Shown in pieces: positions 20,153-28,587 of a stretch of 64,000 bases of DNA. The stretch comes from an uncultured Alphaproteobacteria bacterium (GTDB taxonomy: Bacteria; Pseudomonadota; Alphaproteobacteria; Rhizobiales; Aestuariivirgaceae). The DNA lies in NCBI GenBank assembly GCA_937873445.1, contig CALMWF010000040.1:110439-174438 (forward strand), given 5' to 3'. The position numbers were made by a program, and so were the translations under genes. Every line of letters begins with the position of its first letter. Positions within the stretch are counted from its first letter, which is position 1. Under the pieces are notes generated by a model, which saw only the letters and a program-made list of their open reading frames with translations, was not told where the DNA came from and searched no databases.

Positions 20153-21021
20153 CCCAGAAGGCCCTGAAGATCGGCCTGGCGCTGGGCGGCGGGGCCGCCC
20201 GCGGGGTGGCCCACATTCCCATGCTGGGGGTGTTCGATGAACTCGGCATCCGGCCTGCGGTAATTGCCGGCACCAGCATTGGGGCGCTGGTCGGGGTGAC
20301 CTATGCGGCGGGCATTTCCGCCGCCGATATTCGTCAGCATACGGAGCGTCTGTTCGGCCACCGGCTTGATCTTGCCCGCCACCTGTTCGGTTCACGCGGG
20401 GCACGGCTGACCGACCTGTTGACGCTCACCGGCTATGCCTCGTTCCAAATCCAGACGGAAAAGCTGGTGGAACTGCTGCTGCCGGACGATGTGCCAAAGA
20501 CCTTCGAGGAACTGGACATCCCCTTCAAGGTGGTGGTGACGGATTATGAACAGATGGTGGAGCGGGTGATCGACAAGGGGCCGCTGGTGCCCGCCATTGC
20601 CGCCTCCATTGCCATTCCCGGGATTTTCCAGCCGACCCGGCTTGATGGCCGGCTGCATGTCGATGGCGGGGTTACCAATCCGGTGCCGTTCAACCATGTA
20701 CGCGACGGCATGGATGTGGTGGTGGCCATTGACGTGTCGGGCCGTCCGCGCGCGGTGGGCCAGAAAATGCCTTCCAACATGGAACTGGCGGTAGGCTCCA
20801 TGCACATCATGTTCAAGGAACTGGCCGACATGCGGCGGGCGCTGAACCCGCCCGACATTTATATCCGGCCGGCAGTGGATCAGTTCGGCTCAGGGGATTT
20901 CCTGCGCTGGCGCGACATCATGGCCGGGGCGGAGACAGCCCGCGAAAACCTGCGCCGGTCGCTGAAGGTGCGTTTGCCGCAGCCTGATCCGGTCAGCGGC
21001 GATGCTGAAAGAATGACCTGA
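20149..21021 (+). CDS. Patatin-like phospholipase (RssA-type)
   Basis: Serine acylhydrolase of 290 residues with a Ser-Asp dyad: nucleophile Ser43 in GTSIG and Asp172 in VDGG. The oxyanion loop reads GGGAARG (13-19). Family members hydrolyse phospholipids or other lipids; the bacterial RssA-type subgroup has no settled substrate. The ATG overlaps the purD stop (ATGA), so expression is coupled to purine synthesis for no evident reason. The last 29 bases overlap the 3' end of convergent tadA. Confidence 0.9.
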   Translation: MTQKALKIGLALGGGAARGVAHIPMLGVFDELGIRPAVIAGTSIGALVGVTYAAGISAADIRQHTERLFGHRLDLARHLFGSRGARLTDLLTLTGYASFQIQTEKLVELLLPDDVPKTFEELDIPFKVVVTDYEQMVERVIDKGPLVPAIAASIAIPGIFQPTRLDGRLHVDGGVTNPVPFNHVRDGMDVVVAIDVSGRPRAVGQKMPSNMELAVGSMHIMFKELADMRRALNPPDIYIRPAVDQFGSGDFLRWRDIMAGAETARENLRRSLKVRLPQPDPVSGDAERMT

Positions 21022-21448
21022 GCAGGCGGGCCGCCTCAGCCTCGCCAATGCCGCCATAGACCTCGGGCCGGTGGTGGCAGGTGGGCTGGCTGAAGAAGCG
21101 CGGCCCGTGTTCCACCGCCCCCATCTTGGCGTCGCCCGCAGCGAAATAGACGCGGCGCAGGCGGGCAAAGGAAATGGCAGCGGCGCACATGGCGCAGGGT
21201 TCCAGCGAGACATGGAGCGTGCAGCCCGTCAGGCGCTCGCTGCCCAGTTTGGCCGCCGCTTCCCGGATGGCCAGCATTTCGGCATGGGCGGTGGGATCCT
21301 TCAGTTCCAGGGTGCGGTTGCCGGCGGCAGCAATGATGGTGCCTTCCCCATCCACGATGACCGCCCCCACCGGCACTTCGCCGCGGGCGGCGGCAGCCTC
21401 GGCCTCGGCAAGGGCGCGCAACATTGGCTCTGGCACTTTCAGCTTCAT
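20993..21448 (-). CDS. tadA: tRNA-specific adenosine deaminase
   Basis: Zinc deaminase that converts A34 to inosine in tRNA-Arg(ACG). The 151 residues carry the catalytic HAE (His55, Glu57 in TAHAEMLAI) and PCAMC (Cys85, Cys88) motifs. GEVPVGAVIVD precedes them, as usual. The start codon lies only 19 bp from the rluB start on the opposite strand, so its promoter must overlap rluB coding sequence or be very compact. The 3' end overlaps the patatin-like gene by 29 bp. Confidence 0.95.
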   Translation of the reverse strand: MKLKVPEPMLRALAEAEAAAARGEVPVGAVIVDGEGTIIAAAGNRTLELKDPTAHAEMLAIREAAAKLGSERLTGCTLHVSLEPCAMCAAAISFARLRRVYFAAGDAKMGAVEHGPRFFSQPTCHHRPEVYGGIGEAEAARLLRSFFQHRR

Positions 21449-21467
21449 CGTGCGACATGAGCCTGAA

Positions 21468-22250
21468 ATGACGGATCAGGTCAAGACAAGCACTTTTGCA
21501 GGCGAGCGCATTGCCAAGGTCATGGCGCGGGCGGGCGTTTGCTCCAGGCGCGACGCCGAACGGCTGATTGCCGAGGGCCGGGTGTTCATCAACGGCAAGC
21601 CGCTGAGCACGGCGGCGCGCAATGTGACGGCGCAGGACGTGGTGACGGTGGACGGCAAGGCGCTGCCCCGGCACGAGGAAACCCGGCTGTGGCGCTATCA
21701 CAAGCCGGCCGGTCTGGTGGTGTCGCACAAGGACCCGCAGGGGCGGCCTACCGTGTTCGACAAGCTGCGCGAGCAGTTGCCGCGCGTGGTTTCGGTGGGA
21801 CGACTGGATATCAACACCGAGGGGCTGCTGCTGCTCACCAATGACGGGGCGCTGGAGCGGCAGCTGGAGCATCCGTCCACCGGCTGGCTCAGGCGCTATC
21901 GGGTGCGGGCCTATGGGCTGGCGGATGAAGCGAAGCTCGTCGCGCTGAAGAATGGCGTGGAGATCGAGGGGGTGCGCTATGGCCCCATCGAAGCCAGGGT
22001 GGAGCGCTCACAGGGCGACAATCAGTGGCTCACCATTGCCATCCGCGAGGGCAAGAACCGCGAAGTGAAGAAGATCTGCGAACATCTGGGCCTGCGCGTC
22101 AACCGGCTGATCCGGGTGAGTTTCGGACCCTTCATGCTGGGTGATCTGGCGCGCGGCGGCATCGAGGAAGTGCCGGCCCGCGTCATCCGCGCTTCCATTG
22201 AAGGCCAGAAAAGGGAAAGGCCGCATGCGGATCGTCGGCGGCAGGTTTAA
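21468..22250 (+). CDS. rluB: 23S rRNA/tRNA pseudouridine synthase, RluB family
   Basis: Pseudouridine synthase of the RsuA/RluB/E/F family, acting on rRNA in the cytosol. The 260 residues begin MTDQVKTSTFAGERIAKV. An N-terminal S4 RNA-binding domain follows (RAGVCSRRDAERLIAEGRV), then the catalytic Asp in VGRLDINTEGLLLLTNDG and REGKNREVKKICEHLGL near the end. A longer open frame extends upstream across tadA but lacks support. The last 26 bases overlap rsmD, so two ribosome-modifying enzymes are coupled. RluB is favoured over RsuA or RluE by the length and the C-terminal sequence, but this is not certain. Confidence 0.88.
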   Translation: MTDQVKTSTFAGERIAKVMARAGVCSRRDAERLIAEGRVFINGKPLSTAARNVTAQDVVTVDGKALPRHEETRLWRYHKPAGLVVSHKDPQGRPTVFDKLREQLPRVVSVGRLDINTEGLLLLTNDGALERQLEHPSTGWLRRYRVRAYGLADEAKLVALKNGVEIEGVRYGPIEARVERSQGDNQWLTIAIREGKNREVKKICEHLGLRVNRLIRVSFGPFMLGDLARGGIEEVPARVIRASIEGQKRERPHADRRRQV

Positions 22251-22782
22251 GGGCCACGCGCTGGCGGCTCCGGCGGGCCAGGCCACGCGCCCCACCTCGG
22301 ACCGGGTGCGCGAGGCCATGTTCAACATCCTCGCCCATGGCATGGGTGATTTCACGGTAGCGGATGCGCGCGTGCTTGACCTGTTTGCCGGAACCGGGGC
22401 CCTGGGGCTGGAGGCGATTTCGCGCGGCGCCCGCTTCTGCCATTTCATCGACGAGGCCACGGCGGCGCGCGGCGTCATCCGGCGCAATGCCGATGCGCTG
22501 GGGGTCATAGGCCAGGCCAAGATCTGGCGGCGCGATGCGGCGGCGCTGGGCGCCTGCGCGCCGCTGCCGCCCTTCGATCTGGTGTTCTGTGATCCGCCCT
22601 ATAACCGGGGACTGGGTGAGCGTGCGCTGGCCGGGCTGGGGGCGGGCGGCTGGCTTTCACCCGGTGCCGTGGTGGTGCTGGAGGAAGCGCTGAAGGCCGA
22701 GGTGGCAACGCCGGAGGGACTGAGCCTTATCGATGCCCGCGACTATGGCGATACGGTGGTGCGGTTTTACCGCGCGCCCTGA
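22225..22782 (+). CDS. rsmD: 16S rRNA (guanine(966)-N2)-methyltransferase
   Basis: SAM-dependent methyltransferase of 185 residues. The RsmD start MRIVGGRFKGHAL is present, followed by ATRPTSDRVREAMFNIL, the SAM site DLFAGTGALGLEAISRGA and the catalytic DPPY (CDPPYNRGLG). It overlaps the end of rluB by 26 bp and faces mutL across 97 bp that hold two strong palindromes. Confidence 0.95.
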   Translation: MRIVGGRFKGHALAAPAGQATRPTSDRVREAMFNILAHGMGDFTVADARVLDLFAGTGALGLEAISRGARFCHFIDEATAARGVIRRNADALGVIGQAKIWRRDAAALGACAPLPPFDLVFCDPPYNRGLGERALAGLGAGGWLSPGAVVVLEEALKAEVATPEGLSLIDARDYGDTVVRFYRAP

Positions 22783-22784
22783 TA

Positions 22785-22818
22785 GAGCGGTCGTTTTGAT
22801 GAATCAAAACACCCGCTC
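22785..22818. terminator. Palindrome 1 between convergent rsmD and mutL
   Basis: Perfect nested dyad: outer GAGCGG (22785-22790) with CCGCTC (22813-22818), inner GTTTTGAT with ATCAAAAC around a GA centre. It starts 2 bp after the rsmD stop. It is probably a bidirectional terminator or a dispersed alphaproteobacterial palindromic element. Confidence 0.6.
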
Positions 22819-22836
22819 GCCCTGATTGTTGGCGCG

Positions 22837-22878
22837 CAGCTTTCTGACTTTTGCCGCAACTGTCAAAAGTCAGGCTGC
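22837..22878. terminator. Palindrome 2 between convergent rsmD and mutL
   Basis: CTGACTTTTG (22844-22853) pairs with CAAAAGTCAG (22864-22873) around a 10-base loop, and flanking GCAGC and GCTGC extend the stem. It ends 1 bp before the mutL stop codon, so it would fold at the mutL mRNA 3' end and act in either direction. Confidence 0.6.
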
Positions 22879-22879
22879 T

Positions 22880-24649
22880 CTAGGATCGGCCAAAGAGCCG
22901 TTCGATGTCGGCGAGTTTCAGTTCGATGTAGGTGGGGCGGCCGTGGTTGCACTGGCCGGCATTGGGCGTGGCCTCCATTTCACGGAGCAGTGCATTCATC
23001 TCCTCAGGGCGCAGCGCCCGCCCGGCGCGCACCGAACGGTGGCAGGCCATGGTGGAGAGCACCGCATTGACCTTCTCCGTCACCGCCGCCGACGTGTCCA
23101 GTTCAGCCAGATCATCGGCAATGTCCTTGAGCAGGCCCTTCATGTCGATGCCGCCCAGTGCGGCAGGCACTTCGCGCACCACGACGGTGTCATCACCGAA
23201 ACCGTCGATCACCAGACCGGCATCGGCCAGAAGGTCGGCGGCAGACAGAAGGCGCGCCGTTTCAATGGGCGGCAGGGCGATCACGTCCGGCACCAGCAGG
23301 GGCTGGGTGATGACCCCCCTGCCCTGGCGCTCGCGCTTCAGCCGTTCATAGGTCAGGCGTTCATGGGCGGCATGCTGGTCCACCAGCATCAGGCCATGGG
23401 CGGTCTGGGTGAGGATGTAGGCATTATGCAGCTGGGCCACGGCCACGCCGAGGGGATAGTCCATGGCTGCGTCAGTGGCCGGGGGGCTTGCGCGCATTTC
23501 CGGCGGCAGGCCCATGTCAAAAACTTGCGCCGCCCGCTCGGCAAAGGCCTCGCGTCCGCCGGTTTCGGCCGGTGGCGGAACATAACCGCTCCAGCGTGAC
23601 GGGGCGGGCCGGAAGGGAGAGGAGAAGCTGTGGGCCGTGGCGGCGGAAAGCTCACTGTCGGCCTGGGCGGCCGGTTGCGCCAGTGCGGCGCGGATGGACT
23701 TGACGATCAGCGCACGGACGAAACCGGCATCGCGAAAGCGCACCTCGGCCTTGGCGGGGTGGACGTTAACATCAACCCGGGCGGGATCGCAGGTGAGAAA
23801 CAGCACCACGGCGGGAAAGCGCCCGCGCATCATCAGGTCGGCATAGGCACCGCGGATGGCGCCGCTGATGAGCTTGTCCTTCACCGGGCGGCCATTGACG
23901 AAGGCATATTGCTGGCTGCCCTGGGCGCGCGAATAGGTGGGCAGCGAGGCATAGCCTTCCACCACCACATCTTCGGCGGCGTGGGCAACCGCCACGCTCG
24001 AGGCCATGAAGTCGCGCCCCATGATGCGGGCCACACGCGCTTGCGTGGTTTCGCCGGGCGGGCAGTCAATGAGGCGGCGTTCTTCGGTGACAAAGCTGAA
24101 GCCGACGGCGGGATGGGCCAGCGCCAGACGGCGGATCACCTCGGCGGCCTCGGTGGTTTCGGCGCGGTCGGTTTTCAGGAATTTCAGGCGCGCCGGCGTG
24201 GCATAGAACAGGTCGGTGACCTCAATCTCGGTGCCGTGGTTGAGGCTGGCGGGCTTCACCGCCGCCTTGGCCCCGCCCGCCACGGCAATGTGGTGGGCCT
24301 CGCCCCCGGCATGGCGCGAGGTGATGGCCAGGCGGGCGGCGGCGCCGATGGAGGGCAGCGCCTCGCCGCGAAAGCCCAAAGTGGCAATGTGGATCAGGTC
24401 ATCATCGGCGAGTTTCGAGGTGGCGTGGCGCTCCACCGCCAGAGCGAGATCATCGGCGGCCATGCCGGAGCCGTCATCGATAACGCGGATCAGCGTCTTG
24501 CCGCCGCCATGGAAGATCACGTCAATGCGGGTGGCCCCGGCGTCAATGGCGTTTTCAGCCAGCTCCTTCACCACGCTGGCGGGGCGCTCAATGACCTCGC
24601 CCGCGGCGATGCGGTTGATGGTGCCTTCCGAAAGCCGGTGGATTCGCAT
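22880..24649 (-). CDS. mutL: DNA mismatch repair protein MutL with endonuclease motif
   Basis: Mismatch repair ATPase that couples MutS to strand incision. The 589 residues have the GHKL ATPase N-terminus: ERPASVVKELAENAIDAGA, DDGSGM and TLGFRGEALPSI. The C-terminal domain has the metal-binding endonuclease motif DQHA-x2-E-x4-E (DQHAAHERLTYE, near residue 420), and ends with ACHRSVRAG-like and CNHGRPTYIEL segments. This marks a nicking MutL used where MutH is absent, as in most bacteria outside the enterics. It is the last gene of the leftward ileS-lspA-M16 group, 45 bp after the second M16 gene. Confidence 0.96.
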   Translation of the reverse strand: MRIHRLSEGTINRIAAGEVIERPASVVKELAENAIDAGATRIDVIFHGGGKTLIRVIDDGSGMAADDLALAVERHATSKLADDDLIHIATLGFRGEALPSIGAAARLAITSRHAGGEAHHIAVAGGAKAAVKPASLNHGTEIEVTDLFYATPARLKFLKTDRAETTEAAEVIRRLALAHPAVGFSFVTEERRLIDCPPGETTQARVARIMGRDFMASSVAVAHAAEDVVVEGYASLPTYSRAQGSQQYAFVNGRPVKDKLISGAIRGAYADLMMRGRFPAVVLFLTCDPARVDVNVHPAKAEVRFRDAGFVRALIVKSIRAALAQPAAQADSELSAATAHSFSSPFRPAPSRWSGYVPPPAETGGREAFAERAAQVFDMGLPPEMRASPPATDAAMDYPLGVAVAQLHNAYILTQTAHGLMLVDQHAAHERLTYERLKRERQGRGVITQPLLVPDVIALPPIETARLLSAADLLADAGLVIDGFGDDTVVVREVPAALGGIDMKGLLKDIADDLAELDTSAAVTEKVNAVLSTMACHRSVRAGRALRPEEMNALLREMEATPNAGQCNHGRPTYIELKLADIERLFGRS

Positions 24650-24694
24650 GGAGCAAGGTTTTAGGCGGGAAGTGCGGCGTCCTCAACTGACCCG

Positions 24695-26008
24695 TTACAG
24701 GCCCTGGGGCTTGCCCACCACGGAAACCAGCAGTTTGTCGGCGTGGAGAAGGCGCTGGGCCTGTTCCTTCACCTGAGCGATGGTGACGGCTTCCACCAGG
24801 GCATTGCGCCGGTTGATATAGTCAATGCCGAGATTGTCCTGCTGGATGGCCAGCAACTGCCCGGCAATCTTGGCGTTGGAATCAAAGCGCAGGGCATAGG
24901 AGCCGGTAAGATAGGTTCTGGCCTGCTCCAGTTCCTCTGCGGTGGGGCCGTCCTTGGCCATGCGCTGCAGTTCCTGCTTCACCAGTGCCATGGCCTCACC
25001 CGCCTTGTCGTTGCGGGTGGAGAAGGATCCGAAGAACAAGCCGCCACGCCGCAGCGGCAACAGGCCGGTGTCGATGCCATAGGTGAGGCCTTTCTTTTCC
25101 CGCACCACCGATGACAGGCGCGAGCCCAGACCGCCGCCGCCCAGAATCTGGTTCATGACATAGGCGGGGATGAAGTCCTTGTCGCTGCGCAGAAGACCAG
25201 CACCGCCGAACAGGATGATGCTCTGCGGCATGTCCATGTCGGTCACCTTCAGCATGGGGCCTTCGGGTACCGTCAGCAGGGCGGGCGGGGCGGGCGGATC
25301 GGTGTCCGGCAGGGCGCCGAAGACATCATCCAGGGTGCGCGCCAGGGTGGCGGCGTCCATGTCGCCCACCACCGATATCAACAGGCCCTTGCGGGTGAAC
25401 AGACGTTGATGGGTGGCGCGCAGATCATCAGTTGTCATGGCCTGAATGGTGGCCTCGGTGCCATGCGGATTGCGGCCATAGGCATGGCCGGGGGCCGCCA
25501 TGGCCAGCCACTGGCGGCTGGCCATGGTGCCGGGGTCCTTGGCCTCGTCGCGCACGCTGACCAGAAACTGCTGGCGCACCCGCTCCATGGGTTCGGCGTC
25601 AAAATGGGGGGCGGTGAGGGCTGCCTTCAGCAGGGCAAAGGCGGCATCGCGGTTGCGGCTCAGGGTCTGGAAATTGCCGGTGAAGCGGTCCTGGTCATCA
25701 TCGAAGGACAGGCGCATGGCCAGTTCCTCGCGGCGGGCCTGAAAGGTGGGGCTGTCCATGTCGGCCGCGCCCTCGTCCAGCATGCCGGTGAGGAAGTGGG
25801 CTGCCCCCTCCTTGCCTTCGGGGTCGGAAGTGGAACCGCCGGCAAAGGCAAACTGCATGGCAATGAGGGGAATGGTGTGGTCTTCCACCAGCCAGGCGGT
25901 GATGCCGCCGGGGCTTTTCACCTCCTGAATGGTGACGGCGGCAGCGGGCAGAACCAGCAGCGGCAGAAGGACAAGGGCGAACAGGCCGCGCAGCGCAAGC
26001 TTCAGCAT
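24695..26008 (-). CDS. M16-family peptidase-like protein, non-catalytic partner, periplasmic
   Basis: Pitrilysin-like protein of 437 residues from ATG 26008 (MLKLALRGLFALVLLPL), with a signal peptide ending near residue 24. The zinc motif HxxEH is lost: the equivalent position reads AHFLTGMLDEG, with no second His. It is therefore probably the inactive half of a heterodimer with the active M16 protein encoded directly upstream (8 bp gap). The C-terminal M16 domain retains RLSSVVREKKGLTYGI. Such active/inactive pairs are known in this family. It acts in the periplasm by its signal; the substrate is unknown. Confidence 0.9.
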   Translation of the reverse strand: MLKLALRGLFALVLLPLLVLPAAAVTIQEVKSPGGITAWLVEDHTIPLIAMQFAFAGGSTSDPEGKEGAAHFLTGMLDEGAADMDSPTFQARREELAMRLSFDDDQDRFTGNFQTLSRNRDAAFALLKAALTAPHFDAEPMERVRQQFLVSVRDEAKDPGTMASRQWLAMAAPGHAYGRNPHGTEATIQAMTTDDLRATHQRLFTRKGLLISVVGDMDAATLARTLDDVFGALPDTDPPAPPALLTVPEGPMLKVTDMDMPQSIILFGGAGLLRSDKDFIPAYVMNQILGGGGLGSRLSSVVREKKGLTYGIDTGLLPLRRGGLFFGSFSTRNDKAGEAMALVKQELQRMAKDGPTAEELEQARTYLTGSYALRFDSNAKIAGQLLAIQQDNLGIDYINRRNALVEAVTIAQVKEQAQRLLHADKLLVSVVGKPQGL

Positions 26009-26015
26009 GACAACC

Positions 26016-27356
26016 TCAGTTGGCGGACTTGGGAGCAAGCGTGCCGGTGACGGAGCGCTCGGGTTTCAGCGTGGCCTGGGCAGCGGCCTTGACATCATCC
26101 GCCGTGACCCTGGCGATGCGTTCGTCCCAGCCCTTGATGGCGTCGATGGAAAGTCCGACCGCCAGCCCTGCGCCAAACTGGCGGGCCAGCTCAAACTGGC
26201 TGTCGAGGGTATAGACATTGGCGTCGATGATGCGCTGACGCGCCTTTTCCACTTCCTCCGCCGTCGGCCCATCCTGGGCGATGCGGGCAATCTCGGCGTC
26301 GATGGCTTTTTCCAGATCAGTCAGGCTGGCGTTGTTGGCGGGAGCGGCGGCAACTGCAAATGTGTCGCTATCCATGCCGCTGCCGGAATACCAGGCGCCC
26401 GCCTGGGCGGCGATTTTCTGCTTCACCACCAGTTCCTTGTAGAGGCGGCCCTGGGAGCCGCCGCCCAGCACTTCGGCCAGCACCGAAAGCGCTTCCGACT
26501 GCAGGCCGGGATCGCTGGTTTCACTGACCGCCAGATAGGCCCGGCTGAAGGAGGGGGTGGCGGCGCGGCTGTCCACCATCGCCACGCGCCGGGCGGCCAC
26601 CGGCTCGGGCTCGGGGGTGCGCAGGCGCGCCGTGGGCGTGAAGGTGTTTTTCAGGTTCCCATAGTTTTTCTCGGCCAGACGTTTCACCTCGTCCGGCGTC
26701 ACATCGCCCGCCACCACGAGAATGGCGTTGGCCGGGGTGTAATGGGCGCGGTAGAAATCAATGGCATCCTGACCGGTCAGTTTCGACACTTCCGACATCC
26801 AGCCCACCACCGGCCGGCCATAGGGATGGGCGGTGTAGAGGGCGGCCGACATCTGCTCGGCCAACAGGCGGCTCGGATCATTCTCGGTGGTCTGGCGGCG
26901 CTCCTCCAGCACGACGTTGCGCTCGGTGTTCACCACCTCGTCGGACAGGGAAAGGTTCTGCATGCGGTCGGCCTCCAGCGCCATCATGGCGTCGAGGCGG
27001 TTGGCGGCCACCCGCTGGAAATAGGCGGTGTAGTCGGCACCGGTGAAGGCGTTGTCATCACCGCCGTTGACCTGGACGATGCGGTTGAACTCACCCTCGG
27101 GGTGCTTCGGCGTGCCCTTGAACATCAGATGCTCGAAAAAATGGGCAAGGCCGGATTTGCCGGACTGTTCATCGGCGGCCCCCACCCGATACCACACCAT
27201 GTGGGTGACCACCGGGGCGCGGTGGTCGGGGATCACCACCACCTCCATGCCGTTGGCGAGCCTGAAATCACTGACCGCGACATTGAGCGCCTGAGCGGGA
27301 AGGGTCAGGGCGAGGCTTACGGCAGAGGCGGAAAACAACAGGCGAAGGCCGGTCAT
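26016..27356 (-). CDS. M16-family zinc metallopeptidase, periplasmic, catalytic
   Basis: Active pitrilysin-type peptidase of 446 residues. A signal peptide (1-23, ending AQA) targets the periplasm. The inverted zinc motif is His72-Phe-Phe-Glu75-His76 (AHFFEHLMFKGT), followed downstream by the third-ligand region NTERNVVLEERR. SLADL-type and RLYKELVVKQKIA segments mark the second M16 domain. It is encoded between a lipoprotein gene and the inactive M16 partner on the same strand. Family members clear peptides from the periplasm; no specific substrate can be named. Confidence 0.93.
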   Translation of the reverse strand: MTGLRLLFSASAVSLALTLPAQALNVAVSDFRLANGMEVVVIPDHRAPVVTHMVWYRVGAADEQSGKSGLAHFFEHLMFKGTPKHPEGEFNRIVQVNGGDDNAFTGADYTAYFQRVAANRLDAMMALEADRMQNLSLSDEVVNTERNVVLEERRQTTENDPSRLLAEQMSAALYTAHPYGRPVVGWMSEVSKLTGQDAIDFYRAHYTPANAILVVAGDVTPDEVKRLAEKNYGNLKNTFTPTARLRTPEPEPVAARRVAMVDSRAATPSFSRAYLAVSETSDPGLQSEALSVLAEVLGGGSQGRLYKELVVKQKIAAQAGAWYSGSGMDSDTFAVAAAPANNASLTDLEKAIDAEIARIAQDGPTAEEVEKARQRIIDANVYTLDSQFELARQFGAGLAVGLSIDAIKGWDERIARVTADDVKAAAQATLKPERSVTGTLAPKSAN

Positions 27357-27453
27357 GCGGACTCCCGGATGGGCAGCAGAATGGGGCGAAGATGGCGAGC
27401 ACGGGCGCGCCGCGCCAGTGAAATTCCTGTCATGGTGAAGAAAACGGGCGCGG

Positions 27454-28044
27454 TCACTCAGACGTGAAGACGTTGCCCATGTTGAAGATGGTGCCGTAGC
27501 GCGGGTTCTGCTGCAGCTTGCGCTTTTTCATGGCGGCGGCCAGTTCGTCATTCATTTCGGCCTGGGTCTTGGGCGTGCCGTCGGGCCTGGTGGGCGAAAT
27601 GCCATATTCGGCATAGGTGGCCTGGGTGATGGGTTTCTTCTGTTTCAGGGTAATGTCATTGGCGCCGGCCACATAGTTGGCGGGATAGCGGCTCTTGGGC
27701 GGTTGCGGCGGTTGCTGCAGGCCGGCCTGCGGGGCGGGCGCGGGGGCTGCGCCATAGGTGCCATAGGCGCCCTGGGTGGCGGCGGGTGGCGCCGCATAGC
27801 TGCCAGCCGGCGGGGCCGCCGAAACCGGCGGCGTGGCGGCATAGGTCTGGGGAGCGGGTGCCGCCCCGGTGCCGGGGGCGCGCAACTGCATGTCCGGCGG
27901 CATGGACAACTGGTTGCCCACCACCGCATTGTCCTGGGGGCCGGTGGTCTTGGCGCCGAGGGCATTGAGCACCCGCGATTCCGAGCAGCCCGCCAGCAGC
28001 AGGACGGCGAGCAGGCTCAGGGTGGCATTCTTGGCAGCGGTCAT
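27454..28044 (-). CDS. Lipoprotein, possible DUF3035/BamF-like
   Basis: Encodes 196 residues with a lipoprotein signal: hydrophobic stretch then LLAGC, with Cys20 as the lipidated residue. The mature part is low-complexity Pro/Ala/Gly (about 60-120), then a more ordered C-terminus (KSRYPANYVAGANDITL to the end). The segment GPQDNAVVGNQLSMPPDMQLRAP resembles the DUF3035 (BamF) motif of alphaproteobacteria, a lipoprotein tied to outer-membrane assembly. The position between lspA and paired M16 peptidases matches the order I know for DUF3035 genes. The match is by eye, so BamF identity is only a suggestion. Confidence 0.75.
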   Translation of the reverse strand: MTAAKNATLSLLAVLLLAGCSESRVLNALGAKTTGPQDNAVVGNQLSMPPDMQLRAPGTGAAPAPQTYAATPPVSAAPPAGSYAAPPAATQGAYGTYGAAPAPAPQAGLQQPPQPPKSRYPANYVAGANDITLKQKKPITQATYAEYGISPTRPDGTPKTQAEMNDELAAAMKKRKLQQNPRYGTIFNMGNVFTSE

Positions 28045-28107
28045 GGGAGCGGTCCTGTGGTTTCGGGCAGAATGGCCTGAGAATCCGGCAAATCCAAGGC
28101 TCCGGCG

Positions 28108-28587
28108 TCAGGCCTTGCCGTTGCGCAGGGAGTCATAGAGCAGCAGACCCACCCCTGCAACGATGGCAATATCGGCAATGTTGAACACATACCAGCTCCA
28201 GCCGCCCCAGTGGAGGTGGAAGAAATCCGCCACCCCGCCGTGCAGCGCCCGGTCCAGCGCATTGCCCAGCGCCCCTCCGATCACCAGGCCAAGAGCCGCT
28301 GCCGTGAGCCGGTGGCGGGCCATTGCCGCCCAGCGCCAGAGAAAGGCCGAAATCAGCAGACTGAGGGCAATGAGCAGCCCCTGGGCGTGGGTGGCAAGGA
28401 GGCCATAGGACACGCCCCGGTTCCACACCATGACCAGATCGAAGAAGGCGGTGAGGGGCACGGTGCCCCTGCCCTCTATGTCATAGACATGGAGCATCCA
28501 CCATTTGTGGGCCTGATCGGCCACAAAGGTGAGGACCGCCAGACCCAGGGTCAGCGGCGCATGGCGGCCCCACAGGGAAAGGCGCAT
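28108..28587 (-). CDS. lspA: Lipoprotein signal peptidase II
   Basis: Inner-membrane aspartyl peptidase that removes lipoprotein signal peptides. The 159 residues hold four hydrophobic helices. Catalytic Asp112 (GNALDR) and Asp139 (FNIADIAI) are both present. The ATG at 28587 shares one base with the ileS stop (TGATG), so the two are translationally coupled. Its product probably processes the lipoprotein encoded next to it. Confidence 0.95.
   Translation of the reverse strand: MRLSLWGRHAPLTLGLAVLTFVADQAHKWWMLHVYDIEGRGTVPLTAFFDLVMVWNRGVSYGLLATHAQGLLIALSLLISAFLWRWAAMARHRLTAAALGLVIGGALGNALDRALHGGVADFFHLHWGGWSWYVFNIADIAIVAGVGLLLYDSLRNGKA

Noticed and set aside
27353..27433. 26-codon Arg-rich ORF ending in an ATGA overlap with the catalytic M16 gene
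   Set aside because: It has no ribosome site and no recognisable feature; the overlap alone is weak evidence.
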